Source of the DNA: Flaveria trinervia
Lineage: Eukaryota; Streptophyta; Magnoliopsida; Asterales; Asteraceae
Direction of reading: 5' to 3'
Length of the DNA stretch: 64,000 nucleotides
Assembly (NCBI GenBank): GCA_025506515.1
Contig: CM046442.1
Span: 106,180,617-106,244,616 of the forward strand
Shown here: positions 33,813 to 44,593 of the stretch, one piece after another
Numbering within the stretch: the first letter of the stretch is position 1
How the letters are laid out: every line of letters begins with the position of its first letter
Notes under the pieces: generated by a model
Told to the model about the DNA's origin: nothing
Seen by the model: the letters and a program-made list of their open reading frames with translations, nothing else
Databases searched by the model: none
Translations under genes and position numbers: made by a program

Positions 33813-34722
33813 TGACAAGATCAGCGATCACAAGTTTGATGTATCAGAGTTCAAGGCAGCGGAATAAGAATAGGAATTAGACAAATTGTAGCAAGAAGTC
33901 GATGCTTGTATGCATTAAGAGCACATACGGTTATAGCGAGAGAATATATTTCTGATTCAAGGAATGTTTATAGATATGGAATGTTTCTAATCAAATCATT
34001 CATTCATTCACGTCATTCACGCTATTACAATAGGTTGTCACTCCTTATATAGAGTGCAACAAACACTGCTGTTATCACGGAAAGTGACAACTGGCAGATC
34101 TAATACAAAAATAACTAACTCTTAACAAACTACTGAAATGTTCACAACTACTGAGAACATATCAGAGTGTTAAGTACAAAATATAAAACTACTGAGTAGA
34201 AACTACTGAAACTACAACGACTGAAGAACAAGCTCTTCAGTCGTTTTACAAAACTACTGAAACATAAAACTACTGAAACTAGAAATATAAAACTATGGAT
34301 ATCACAACTACTGATGAAGTACTCTTCAGCAGTTGTGACAAACTACTGAGGCTTCAGTACTTGATCTTCAGACTTTAACCTTCAGTGTTTCATCAGCTGA
34401 TGACTTCAGTAGATATCATCAGCTGATGTCTTTAGTCTTTGTCTTCAAACTTTGTACATCAGTTGTTGATCTTCAGCACTTGTAAACTCTTCAGCTTTTG
34501 TACTTCAGTACTTTGGTCTTTGAGCTTCAGTACTTGTGTTCTTCAGCTGTTGTACTTCAGCACTTTAGTTCTTCAGCTGTTGAAGTCTTCAGCACTTGAT
34601 CTTCAACTGTTGAAGTCTTCAGCACTTGTCAAACTGCTAATGAGGCTTTCAGCAGTTGTTGTGATACCATGTGGGACTTAGAGGTTTTCTGATCTTGGCT
34701 CATTGGTTCTTTTGGTCCAACA
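33813..34722 (-). repeat. Ret-5 5' LTR
   Basis: A 910-bp LTR starting TGTTGGACC at 34722 and ending CTGATCTTGTCA at 33813. TATA box at 34043-34052. It is about 50 bp longer than the Ret-6 LTRs because of an extra motif segment at about 34513-34560 (GGTCTTTGAGC to TGTACTTCAG), also present in the 3' LTR remnant at 10526-10716. It abuts Ret-4 ORF3 at 34723. Confidence 0.95.
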
Positions 34723-34727
34723 CATCC
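34723..34727. repeat. Target-site sequence CATCC at the right edge of Ret-5
   Basis: The five bases following the LTR. The left flank keeps only CAT (10523-10525) before the truncated LTR. Confidence 0.5.
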
Positions 34728-36827
34728 CCTGTGTTGTTGTTGTAGAACCACTTTTCAAACTGTTGTAATCTTGGGGGTTAGGATTGACAACCTTATCCTT
34801 TCACTGTTTTTGGGGGTTTCAGCCTTAGCATAGTCTTCCCTGTACCAGTCTCCCAATATTTATCCTTCTTTGACCCTCTCCGTTCAGCTTCATAAACCCA
34901 AACAACTCAAAATTATCATTCCAATCCATTTTGTATCTCTCTCCAGCAACATGACTCTTTCACTTAAATAAACATTCAGTAGTGGCAGCACAACCAATCT
35001 TCTCAAATCCCATTTTGGAAAGGTCTTGAATGCCTTCCTCTTATGCATGTATGTAATCCCTCCCCCTCTCATCTTGATCATAAACATCTTGAGGCCGAGG
35101 TTATACTTCCAACTAATAACCTTCTTGTCCGTCTCTTTCTTACTCACCCTTGTAAGTTTTGAAAAAGAGGAGTTAGCTCTTTAATCTCCTTCTCCTTCAC
35201 AAACCAATCATCCTTTAACATCTCAAATACATCATCCTCATCTTCTCCCTTCTTGACTACATATGTTAGTGGTCTTTCGTCCACTTCATAATATTCGGGC
35301 TGAGTCATAATTGACAAACTGCTCATCATCTTCTTCATCCACCAACCACTTCTCAAAAGACTTCTCAATGCCTCAGGTTGTTTGGAGAATACCTCTTCTT
35401 TGCTAGAATCATGAATATTCATCCCAATATCCACAAAACCAGTTTCATACATATGCTCCACATTCTCTACAGTTACAATCCTCTTTCCTCATCTCTTTCT
35501 CAACATCCTGCTTCAAACCGATCCCCTAGCCTCTTCAATTGCAGCACCAGACGTGCCCTCTCCTGTCCGAGAAGATGTACCCACATTTAGAAATGGGTAT
35601 TTGGACGTGTTAGTAAAATCATCTAATTCAGGTTAACTTAGCTCATTGGGTAGGCCGGCAGCTTTCTTCAATTCATTCACCTCAGTCAATAGTCTTTTTA
35701 TCAATCTTTTTTTAGCCATCATCAAGCTTGTCATTCCTTCATCATCTCATCTTTCCGTTTGTCCCTTAATTCTTGATTAGTAAGCTTAGTTTTAATCATG
35801 CTCAACTCATTAGCAGGCGAAGAGTTTAGGTTTCTTATCACATCCTCATCCAAACCTACCCTTTCTTCCCACATCAGCTTTCTTCCTAGATGTTTTCTCT
35901 TTCTCAACTCTAGCTTCCTCGCCATCTCATGAACTTCCTTCTCAAAATCTTACACTTCTCTTTCACGTATCTCTTCCTCTTCTTGCTAGCTTCAGTCTGT
36001 TTTAGTCTAGTCTCTCCTACTCTTTCTCCTTCGACTCATTAACTCTCCTGATATAATTCCATTGTTCCAGTGGATACATGTTTTCCGAAAGGTGAGTGAT
36101 CTTCACGCTAAAGTCATGTCTAATTACACAACAGTCTACATATATACGGGTGTTCATCTGCACCAATCTCTTGATCTCTCCATGCCTTGGAATATTTGGA
36201 ATAACATCATTTATAATCATCTTAATAGCAAACACTTGTTCTTCTTCAAAGCCTTGACATTTCCAGCCATAAAGTCAAAATTTGGTTGGAATGTTGGCCT
36301 TCTCCCCTCTACAACAAATCATTTTAGCTTTAGCCCAGTATAAATTTTGCCCGTCTGATCCACCCTTTTAGTGATCTAAGCACATGATAAAACGTGGGTT
36401 ATATATCTAAGTCCTTAGAGAGAAAGGATTTTTTAATTTATTTCCTCGTGCCAAACTAAGGACCCTCATATCCCATTGACCTAAAAGCATCAAATACATC
36501 CTGGTCTGACAATATCACATCCTCTTAAGTATCCTCATCCAATATAAATACCCTAGATATAATCTCAGATGAAATAATCAAGTCATTCTCCAATAGTCTA
36601 GCCACAATCCTTTGAGAATTAGGTCTCTTGTCATACTCAGTCGTATGCCAGAAATCTGGAATGTGTAAGTCATATATGGTAGAGGAGTGTGAGATCGCGT
36701 AGGCGATTGGAGATCTCTGCGGCCAACGAATACAATCTCTAAACCTGGCTGACCCGGCTGGTTTGGGATAAGGGTCATCTAGAAGAGCCATGATGTTATT
36801 CCTCTTGTCAAACTTGAGGTTAGCCAT
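34728..36827 (-). pseudogene. Ret-4 ORF3, N-terminal and middle part
   Basis: It starts MANLKFDKRN at 36827. The first 95 codons contain FRDCIRWPQRSPIAYAISHS, STIYDLHIPDFWHTTEYD and LLENDLIISSEIISRVFILD, a clear parallel to the start of Ret-8 ORF3 (MANLSWSKLH, VAYAIIVRSTIYENL, LSITEYSIRRCLHFGDD). Downstream frames are broken: Lys/Glu-rich helices (35925-35731), an acidic stretch with DEDDVFEMLKDDWFVKEK (35461-35144) and KVISWKYNLGLKMFMIK (35130 region), which matches KIIAWKYE and MFMVKR in Ret-8. It is cut at 34722 by Ret-5 and ends at 10109. Confidence 0.65.
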
Positions 36828-36929
36828 ATGACCTGAAAAACAGATGAAACGCATTAGAACGATATATTAAAAAGTAATATAAAAGAAAATTAATAAAAAT
36901 AATAAAAATGAATAACAATCAATTTAAAT

Positions 36930-37560
36930 TCGCTAGCCGAAATTATAGCTTCGTTGGAAGAAGAAAACTAGTTTTGCCAAGCGAAAATGTAATTTCGGTA
37001 GCAATTAGGAGGTAGTTTCGGCAAGAAAGAGCAGTAGATTCGTCGCGCCGGAACTATAAATTTGGCGAAGCAAAACTGAATTGAGGTTAGCGAAACTGTG
37101 AAGTTCGCTCTCACAGCATAACAACAATGTTTCGCTGAAAAACCTTTGAACTTTTGTTAAGTTTCGCAAGACTATCGATACTTTCACAGCAAGAACTGTG
37201 AAGGTATCGAATAGTCCAAATCAAGTTAGTTCATTAAGAGATAATTAAACCTAGATGAAACTAAATTCCTTGGTTAGAAACTCACATTCGAATAGAAAAT
37301 ACGAGTCAAACGAGAATCAAAAGTCCAATAACTCAGAGTTGTGAAACAAAGATGGAGATGCATTCTCAATGACCTAAAACCCCGATAATGCAAAAATGAG
37401 AGGATAATTTCCAAAACGAGTTATATAGGACATAGTTCACAAGCAGCGAAACTATAGTTTCGCCCGTATAAGCTCAGGTTGAAACAGACCAATTGACGTG
37501 TGAAAGAGCCGGCAAAGCTATAATTTCAACATGCGAAACTACCAGCGAAAGTATAATTCG
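36930..37560. repeat. LTR-type TTTCGCT motif array before ORF3 of Ret-4
   Basis: Around a dozen TTTCGCT/AGCGAAA-type motifs, many facing each other, in two clusters (36930-37200 and 37435-37560). The same motif fills U3 of the Ret-4 LTR at 9853-9975. One good inverted pair is AGCGAAACTATAGTTTCGC near 37443-37462. No coding frame. Confidence 0.75.
37421..37430 (-). promoter_or_regulatory. Internal TATA-like box of Ret-4
   Basis: TCCTATATAA on the minus strand lies directly downstream of the outer TTTCGCT cluster, as the TATA box does in the LTR of this element. It is about 0.59 kb before the ORF3 start at 36827. Function inferred from position. Confidence 0.35.
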
Positions 37561-37564
37561 CTGG

Positions 37565-38583
37565 AATCTAAAAAATAAAAAAATAAAAAATTAATTTCTT
37601 TTAAGATAAAATAAATATAAATAAAAATAAAATATTTAAAATAAAAAAGGAAAATAAAATAAAAGAAAATTCCGCACAAGACCTTACTACATTTCACCTA
37701 ATTTTTTAAACAAAAATAAGCAAAAGAAAAAGGATATGGATGAGAAGCTGAAAAGATCTTCTGGAGAGTCAAGCTTGACAGGATTGTTGATATACTTGTG
37801 CCTTTAAATCCATGTCTTCTTCGTCTCAATAAGCATACCACAACTAGTGTTATCATGTTTTGGTTTCTTTAAAGAAAACATTGAATGACTTTGTCCCCAT
37901 AGACAATGGCAAAGAAACCTACCTTGATCTCATGTATATTGAACAGATGACACACTCTGCTTGACTGTCCTTCTCAAAAAGAAAGAAAGGTCCTATTCCA
38001 AAGGATGAAAAGCTCTAAACACATCCAATGATGAGAGCTCTAGGTCTATACTCACGTATAATAGAGGAGTTGATCATTGGGTCTTACAGATAGGAGCTTC
38101 ATGTCTATATTACATGTCACAAAGAAAATCATCATTTTGGGTCGATGATAGCTCCAGGTGAGTAATATCATACAGCAAAGAAGATCATCACTCCCGGTCA
38201 ATGTCCACAAATAGCACAGGAGATAAGCACCAGAATAATATAACAAAGATCATTTTAGATGCATAGATGAATAAGCAAAAAGCTTTTGAAATAGAGTGGA
38301 AGATCTAGACACAAAGAAAGTTTATATAAGAATAGATGAAAACAGAGATATCTTGTTCTCAATCCTTTTTGATAAAGACTTGAAACTTTGTAAAGGCCAA
38401 AAGTGTCAAGGGGATTATCCAAGTCAACAAGTTTCTTGATCTATTAGTTAAGCTGCAAGAGTACTGTTTACTTTGCTTTCAGGCTGAACCTATCAAGCAA
38501 ATCCCAACACAATACCATTGACCTCCTATACATCGTCTAGGCTTCAAATTTTATTCTACAACGGAAAACAAAAATAGCATTTA

Positions 38584-38635
<52 letters not shown>

Positions 38636-38830
38636 TATTATATAATATTCTCGCCCGAAATTTCTACAAATAAGCAAGACATAGAAATTTCTTATTTAGC
38701 TACATATCACTATCATTTTTTTATGTAATTTATTTATGTGAATAAGAGAAAAGGCTACGGAAACTAAAAACTAAAGAAAGAGAGATAAACAATATGTACA
38801 TTAAAATTCTAGAGTTTAAAAAGATATTAA
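37565..38830. other. Non-coding spacer between RNase H and ORF3 of Ret-4
   Basis: An A-rich zone (37567-37670, AAATAAAA runs), then about 850 bp without ORFs in which GATCATC/ATCATTGGGTC words recur (38070-38215), then the TA microsatellite. No recognisable protein remnant. It may include an undetected small insertion, since the equivalent spacer in Ret-5/6 is only 0.76 kb. Confidence 0.5.
38585..38646. repeat. (TA)n microsatellite
   Basis: A pure TA run from 38585 to about 38628, imperfect to 38646. Length is likely to vary and to be error-prone in sequencing. Confidence 0.95.
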
Positions 38831-40330
38831 TCCTAACATAGAGATCAATTCATAAAAACCCCTTTCCAACATTTTAGTGAAAAGATTAGCCTTTTGATTT
38901 TTTTTATCAATGGGAATAATATCAATGAAACCCTTTTCCTAAGCATCACGAATTGCATGAATCTGTGTATAAATGTGCTTGGTGCGAGAATGATGAATAG
39001 GATTCTTGGCAATGCCAATAGCTGGTCGTTGTCACAGAACAATGGTGTGTGGAGAAAGTTGATCCGTAGTCAATCATCTGATGTTGTATCCAGAGCAATT
39101 GAGAGCAATAGCCGGAAGCTGCAATGTATTTAGCTTCTCTTGTAGAAAGATACACTATGGTCTGTTTCTTACTCTGCTAAGATACTAGACAATTTCCTAA
39201 GTATTGACAACCTCCAGTAACTGATTTTCTATTTAACCTGGTAGCCATTACAATAACTATCAGAATAAGCATGTATATCAAATTTCCGGCCATAAGGATA
39301 CCAAAGTCCTAACAAGAAGAACTTTAAGATAACGAAAGATTCGTTTTACAGACTTTTCATAAGACTCTTTCGGAGCATATTGATATCGAGCACAATATTC
39401 TACAGCGAATGTTATATGAGGATGACTGGTTGTAAGATACATAAGGGAACTAATCATTCATCTATAGGGATGAGGATCAAAAGGTTTCCTGTTCTCATCA
39501 AGAGTGAGGCAAGTTTGAGCAGTGAAAAGGGGTGAGTTTAGGAGAGGCATCATCCATCTTGAATTTCTTCAGAATTCCTTTAAAATGTTTCTCCTGATGA
39601 ATGAGAATTCCCTCAGGCTTTTGTTCAACCGGAAACCCAAGGAAAAAGCACATCTTCCCCATCATGCTGATTTCAAATCAACCACGCATGACTTCCACAA
39701 ACTCCCAACACAACTTCGCATTGGTGGAGCCAAAAATTATATCATCGACATAGACTTGGACAACTAGCATCTCACCATCCACTTCCTTGTTGAATAAATT
39801 CATATCATGGTGCACGGGAAAATACATTGCCTAAGAGATATTGTGTTAAAGCCTCGTACTAGATCTGAGGTACCTAATGAAGACCATAAAGGGACTTATC
39901 AAGCTTGTAGACTTTGTCAGGAAAGTTAGGATCCTCAAAACTTGGTGGTTGACACACATATATCTCTTCGTCAACGTCTCTATAAAGAAATGATGATTTG
40001 AAATCCATCTAATATACTTTGAATTGCTTGTGAGCGGCATGTGCCAAAAAGATCCTAATAGATTCACGATGGGCCACAGGAGCAAAGACTTATGTGCAGT
40101 CTATTCCTTCCTCTTGAGCAAAGCCCTGAACCACCAATGTGGACTTATTCCTCACCACAATGCCACGATTCGGGTATGTTCTTGAACACCTATTTCATGC
40201 CAATTAGGTATTTATTTGGTGGAAGATCAACCAAAGACCATACTTTGAGTTTCCTAAATTGTTGAAGCTCAAATTGCATCTATTCAATCCAGCATGGATC
40301 CTAAGGAGCTGCATGAACATTTTCTAAGAC
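38830..40330 (-). pseudogene. Ret-4 reverse transcriptase and RNase H, decayed
   Basis: RNase H at about 39240-38850: GGCQYLGNCLVS, SKKQTIVYLSTREAKYIAAS, then CDNDQLLA. RT upstream: FKSSFLYRDVDEEIYVCQPP and KLDKSLYGLH near 39990-39890, and the intact YVDD codons at 39741-39752 followed by IIFGS. There are many stops (for example the Gln codon after GLH and the codon before MDFKSS) and frameshifts. It is more decayed than Ret-5/6, as expected for the outer element. Confidence 0.8.
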
Positions 40331-41545
40331 GAGGGATATAAAAGAAGAGAATATACAAACTAATCAAACTGATTTACTCCACATCCGAACTCCATCGGTG
40401 ATAGATCCAATGATGTTATCATAGGGATGATTTTCAAAGTTTTGAAATCTGTGGTCAGGGGTAGGATATTTGAAGAAGGTTGGATGAAGGGTTGTTGATG
40501 GGTCGATGAAGGTGAGGAAGATGGTAAGGTAAAGTCAATTAGGAAATTGGGTGGTACAGGTTGAGATGAGGTTGATGTAGATGATGAAGGAAGAGATGTA
40601 GAAACAGCTAGAGGTGGAATGATGAAAGATGATGATGAGGATGCAATGTCAACTAATGTAGCATCATTTGTTGATGTATAGGGAGGAGCTTGAGGAATGA
40701 CCTGGTAGAGGAGTTGGAGAAATGATATTTGTTTGGACTTGGGGATGGACACATCATTGTCAAAAACTAGAAGATTAAAAGAGTTAAACACCGTATCGGA
40801 GTCAAAGAACCATGTTGGTTCAGATCTAACATCTAAGGAATTAGATTCCTGCCAGTCAACATAGAAAGACTCTTACACAATACGGGTTCTCTTGTTATAC
40901 ACCCGATAAGCTTTTTAAGGAAAAGAATAGGCGATAAAGTAACATTCATCGAACAAAGCATCAACTTTCGTCTTATGTGCCTCAGTATTCAGTAAAGTGC
41001 ACGAGCAACCAAATGGTCGAAAGAAGTCAGTCAAAGGCTTTCTCTTATGAAAGAGTTCATAAGGATTCTTCATTTTATCTTTGATTATCAACACCCTGTT
41101 CAAAACATTTGAAGCATACTTCACCACCTTTGCCCATAAGATAATGGGTAAAGAGGATTCGATCAACATCGTAAGAGCAACTTCAATGAGAGTGTGATTC
41201 TTTCTTTCAGCGACTCCATTCTATTGAGGAGCTTTCATAGCACAGAACTGTCTCAGAATTCCCTTACTAGTACAGAAAGAATCAAATATCTGATTACGGA
41301 ATTTAGTACCATTATCACTTCTAATCGCCATAACCTTCCTGTTGCTTATCTTCTCAATGGAAAGAATTAACTTCTGTAGCTCCTCAGTAGCGTCTTCTTT
41401 ACGTGTAAGAAATCTCAACCATGAATACCTAGAGAAATCATCTGTAATCACAAGACAAAAAGATTTTTTAGCAATAGATTTAAAACTGATTGCGCCAAAC
41501 AAATCAGTATGCAACAACTCAAGGGGATTAGATATGCTATTTCAA
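40331..41545 (-). pseudogene. Ret-4 integrase, decayed
   Basis: LLHTDLFGAISFKSI carries the first catalytic Asp (about 41515). ITDDFSRYSWLRFLTRKED and AIRSDNGTKFRN carry the second. A stop at 41222-41224 falls just before NGVAERKN with the catalytic Glu. Then comes an open 84-codon piece (41169-40915, ILWAKVVKYASNVLNRV to FFRPFGCSC). A Ser/Pro-rich linker (40791-40360) leads to RT. Confidence 0.8.
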
Positions 41546-42046
41546 TTCTTCATTTATGTTGTTTCTTGTGTTGTTTACCCTTGGCACATGCCATACATTT
41601 TTCAACCACGTAAAAGTCCTTTAAAGGTAATCCCTTAACTAGAGTGTTTTTAGCTAGTTTGTTTAGATTTTTGAAATTAACGTGGCCCAATATGTGATGC
41701 AATAGGAAAGACTCAGAAGTGGAATCTTTGGACAAAAGACAAGTGACGGTAGACATTGACTCCTTGGAACGCATGTCAAGAAGATATGTGTCATTCGTTC
41801 TTGGAGCATATCAATCTCAGATTTCAAAAAGAATAATTTATTGGACTTGAACAAGACTGGAATGTCTTTATCACAAATCTAAGAGACACTCTACAAATTA
41901 AAAGCGAGTTTAGATACAAAGTTGACTAGAGTAAGAGAGTCGTTGAAAACCTCCCCTTGGCCAGCCATTTTCCCTCATTTCTTATCCCCAACAAATATGA
42001 CATATACTCCATTGATTATTCGATAATTGGTCAATAAGACAGTGAG
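41546..42046 (-). pseudogene. Ret-4 protease (most of it) and GAG-pre-integrase
   Basis: From 42046 leftward the minus strand encodes the part of the protease after its catalytic site (VLLTNYRIINGVY, then SVSQICDKD) and the GAG-pre-integrase zinc domain at 41774-41550 (LLHHILGHVNFKNLNKLAKN, CMACAKGKQHK). The frame is interrupted by stops. The catalytic DSG lies on the other side of Ret-7, near 52640. Confidence 0.75.
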
Positions 42047-42051
42047 CCCCG
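42047..42051. repeat. Target-site duplication CCCCG of Ret-7, left copy
   Basis: Identical five bases at 52603-52607 on the other side of Ret-7. Confidence 0.95.
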
Positions 42052-42429
42052 TGTGACATCCGTCACCTTAAGGTCCGTCGAACGACATAAGTAAACATAG
42101 AAATATTTTAATTATTCTTCCTTTTCTTCATGAACTCCTGCTTTAAGGAATCATGTCTGCTTATTTTCCTTTGTGCCTGTACTTCCTCCGAGAACGTGTG
42201 TTAAGCATAAACCTTTTATAAATTTCATCACCATTACCACCAAATACATCATTTTTAATTTCAACCATTGTCATTAATAAAACCATTTTAGACTATCAAA
42301 TGCCATTAAACACGCTTTCAACCTTAATATAACGAATATTTTAAGGTCGTAATCAACCGAAACAAATTTTGGGAAACTCGAGGGTTAAGTGCAGGGACTA
42401 AAATTGTAATTTTGCAAACTTGGGCTGGG

Positions 42430-42437
42430 TATATAAA
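42430..42437 (+). promoter_or_regulatory. TATA box of the Ret-7 5' LTR
   Basis: TATATAAA in GGGCTGGGTATATAAACCCC, about 380 bp into the LTR. Identical at 50383-50390 in the 3' LTR. Transcription would start near 42465, so the short-repeat region is transcribed. Confidence 0.75.
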
Positions 42438-42839
42438 CCCCATTCCCAGCCATTCCTCACTCACTTCATCTTCTTCACCTCTTCACTCCCTACACACACA
42501 TTTTCTTCATTCTAGCACCAAAATCTACCCGTGTGGTCTCGTTTTCGTCGTCTAGTCTTCATCTACAGCCTCATCTACTCGTTTCTAGCAGGTAGACGAC
42601 TTTGGTTGTCTCTTTTCTTTTCTTTTTACTGCTGTGTTTTCTAGGGTTTCGGGTGCTCGGGTTCATCCAAGCAAATGAGGTCGTGTGGGTGCGTGTGAGG
42701 TCTTTCTGCTTGTGTTTCATGTTTGTGTATGTTTGTTGAGTGTTTCTGGAAGTCCTCGTGGTATAAAACTCGCGTTATAGCAGCTCGGGGGCTGCTCAGC
42801 CCGACCACAGTCGCGATTCTGCAGTTCAAGAAACTGGGT

Positions 42840-43210
42840 CTGTCATGCAATTGAGCCGTGCGACTGAGTGAGTCGTGCGACTGAATCATGCGTCTAAGTC
42901 AATCGTGCGACTGAGTTGTGCGACTAGGCATGTCGTGCGACTGAGTCGTGCGACTGGGTGTTTGTATGCGATTGAGCCGTGCGACTGAGTGAGTCGTGCG
43001 ACTGAATCATGCATCTAAGTCAATCGTGCGACTGAGTTGTGCGACTAGGCATGTCGTGCGACGGTGTGTTTGTGTGCGATTGAGTCAGGTGACCGACTGA
43101 ATGTATGCGATTGTGCGTGTTTCGCACGACTGGAGTCCAATCGCACGAATGAAGGTTCAATCGCACGAAAGTAGCTAATTCGCACGATTGAAGGTTGATT
43201 CGTCCGAATG
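42840..43210 (+). repeat. GTGCGACTGAG short-repeat array in the Ret-7 5' LTR
   Basis: About 25 copies of TCGTGCGACTGAG-like words, first in one orientation (42855-43080) and then as the complement (AATCGCACGAATGAAGG, 43120-43200). The two halves could pair. The counterpart in the 3' LTR is 50785-51300. Confidence 0.85.
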
Positions 43211-44580
43211 GAACATGGGTCGAGCGTCTAGTCCTGTTGTGTGACTGATGTTGAGTGTGAATTTCCCTTGAACGTCTGATGATCATAAGGCAACATGAGT
43301 AAAAGTGTCATTGCTTGACCCCAAAGATTAAAGTCAACGCTATCAACAAGCACATACTATTTCAATTGAAATAAACCTAACATTTACAATTACCGACAAC
43401 CCATTTGAAACTACAAATACTTAACAAGTCTCATGTTTCATAACAATGAGATCTTTACAAGGATGTTATAAGCAATGACGACTACTCGTAGTACTTGGAT
43501 CTACATAAGATCTGATACGTGTGTCCGCTTGTGTGTGTGTGCCACCCACGACCGAACCGATACAACCCGAACCGACCAAACATTACTATACGCTTTATAC
43601 ATGTCATTAATGCTTGACAATAACTGTCGATAGGTGTTTGACCGATCATTTCATTCAACTGTTGGAATCTGAACCTTTCATACTTACCACTTAACATGTG
43701 AGTTTCGTGGCCCCTTTTTATGCTTATACTATTTATAAACATTTACAAACATGGGGGAAAAGTATGCTCGCCTGTTTTCTATGCTGTACAACATACATAC
43801 AATTTTCATACAAGGAATCAACGTGATACTGTGTTGCAAGCACTTATCTGATACATGCTTGGGTCTGCTATGTGGTTCTATCTTTGCAACTATTTAATTC
43901 CAGTGTGGGAACCGACGGTTAGGTATTGGTAGTACTACTAGGTTGACACCCCCACCCTCGTGTTGGTATACTAGTTAGTACCAACGATAGCCAGGTACGG
44001 GCCTTGGGTGAATAAATGCCGACAATTTCTTTGTGTACGTCGTTAGGTTTGGTTGCAAAGCTCATGTCATGTGATTTTACTTGTGTATATAACTGTATTC
44101 ATGGTATTCCATATCATTTACTTTATACAACATCACTTACACTTTTATTACTTAAACCTGCGAGCTCACCAACAATTTTGTTAACCATTTTGAGCATATC
44201 TTTTTAGGTGATCATGCTAGCTGAGTATCTAGGTTTGCTGCCTTAGTGGAGACCCTAGGATGCATTTTTCGGGCTAAACTTGTCTTTTTGAAAACAATGA
44301 TGTATCGATTTCAAACAACATTATACTTGTAACTTGTTCCCGGGTTGTGGGAATTGCATACAATGTTATTACCTATGTTTATCTTATATCATGTTTATGC
44401 TTATGGCTATGTTGTCATGAATACTGACTAAAGACGACACAAGTCCCCTTGTTGTCGGGTGTCGTCATGACACGCATGTCATCATTATTATTATTGCATC
44501 TCTATCGCTTACCATGTGTTATGACGATTCCCGTCTCGTCGCAACCCCGTTTTTCCGCTCTTAGCGGGGGTGTGACAGAC

Positions 44581-44593
44581 TGGTATCAGAGCC
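44581..44593 (+). other. Ret-7 primer-binding site
   Basis: TGGTATCAGAGCC, three bases after the 5' LTR, matching plant initiator-Met tRNA. Confidence 0.9.

Larger units (their letters stand above)
10526..34722 (-). mobile_element. Ret-5: copia element with ORF3, interrupted by Ret-6
   Basis: A minus-strand element with a full 5' LTR (33813-34722), PBS, gag, protease-integrase, RT-RNase H, motif-array spacer, ORF3, polypurine tract and a 191-bp remnant of the 3' LTR (10526-10716). Ret-6 sits in ORF3 (11287-23682). Without the insertion the element is about 11.8 kb. It is inserted in ORF3 of Ret-4. Ret-5 and Ret-6 are nearly identical throughout, so amplification of this family is recent compared with Ret-2/3/4. 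Confidence 0.9.
42052..44577 (+). repeat. Ret-7 5' LTR
   Basis: A 2526-bp LTR, TGTGACATCCGTCACC to GCGGGGGTGTGACA. TATA box at 42430-42437. It contains a region of GTGCGACTGAG-type short repeats (42840-43210). The 3' LTR at 50005-52602 is 72 bp longer, mainly because of this repeat region. Confidence 0.95.

Noticed and set aside
11287..34722. Tandem LTR array produced by unequal recombination between sister elements
   Set aside because: The 5-bp ACTAC duplications and the mid-ORF3 junction show insertion of Ret-6 into Ret-5.
42840..43210. Regular short repeats resembling a CRISPR array
   Set aside because: Repeat words are 8-13 bases with irregular spacing and both orientations, and they lie in a plant gypsy LTR. 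No cas genes or fixed spacer length.
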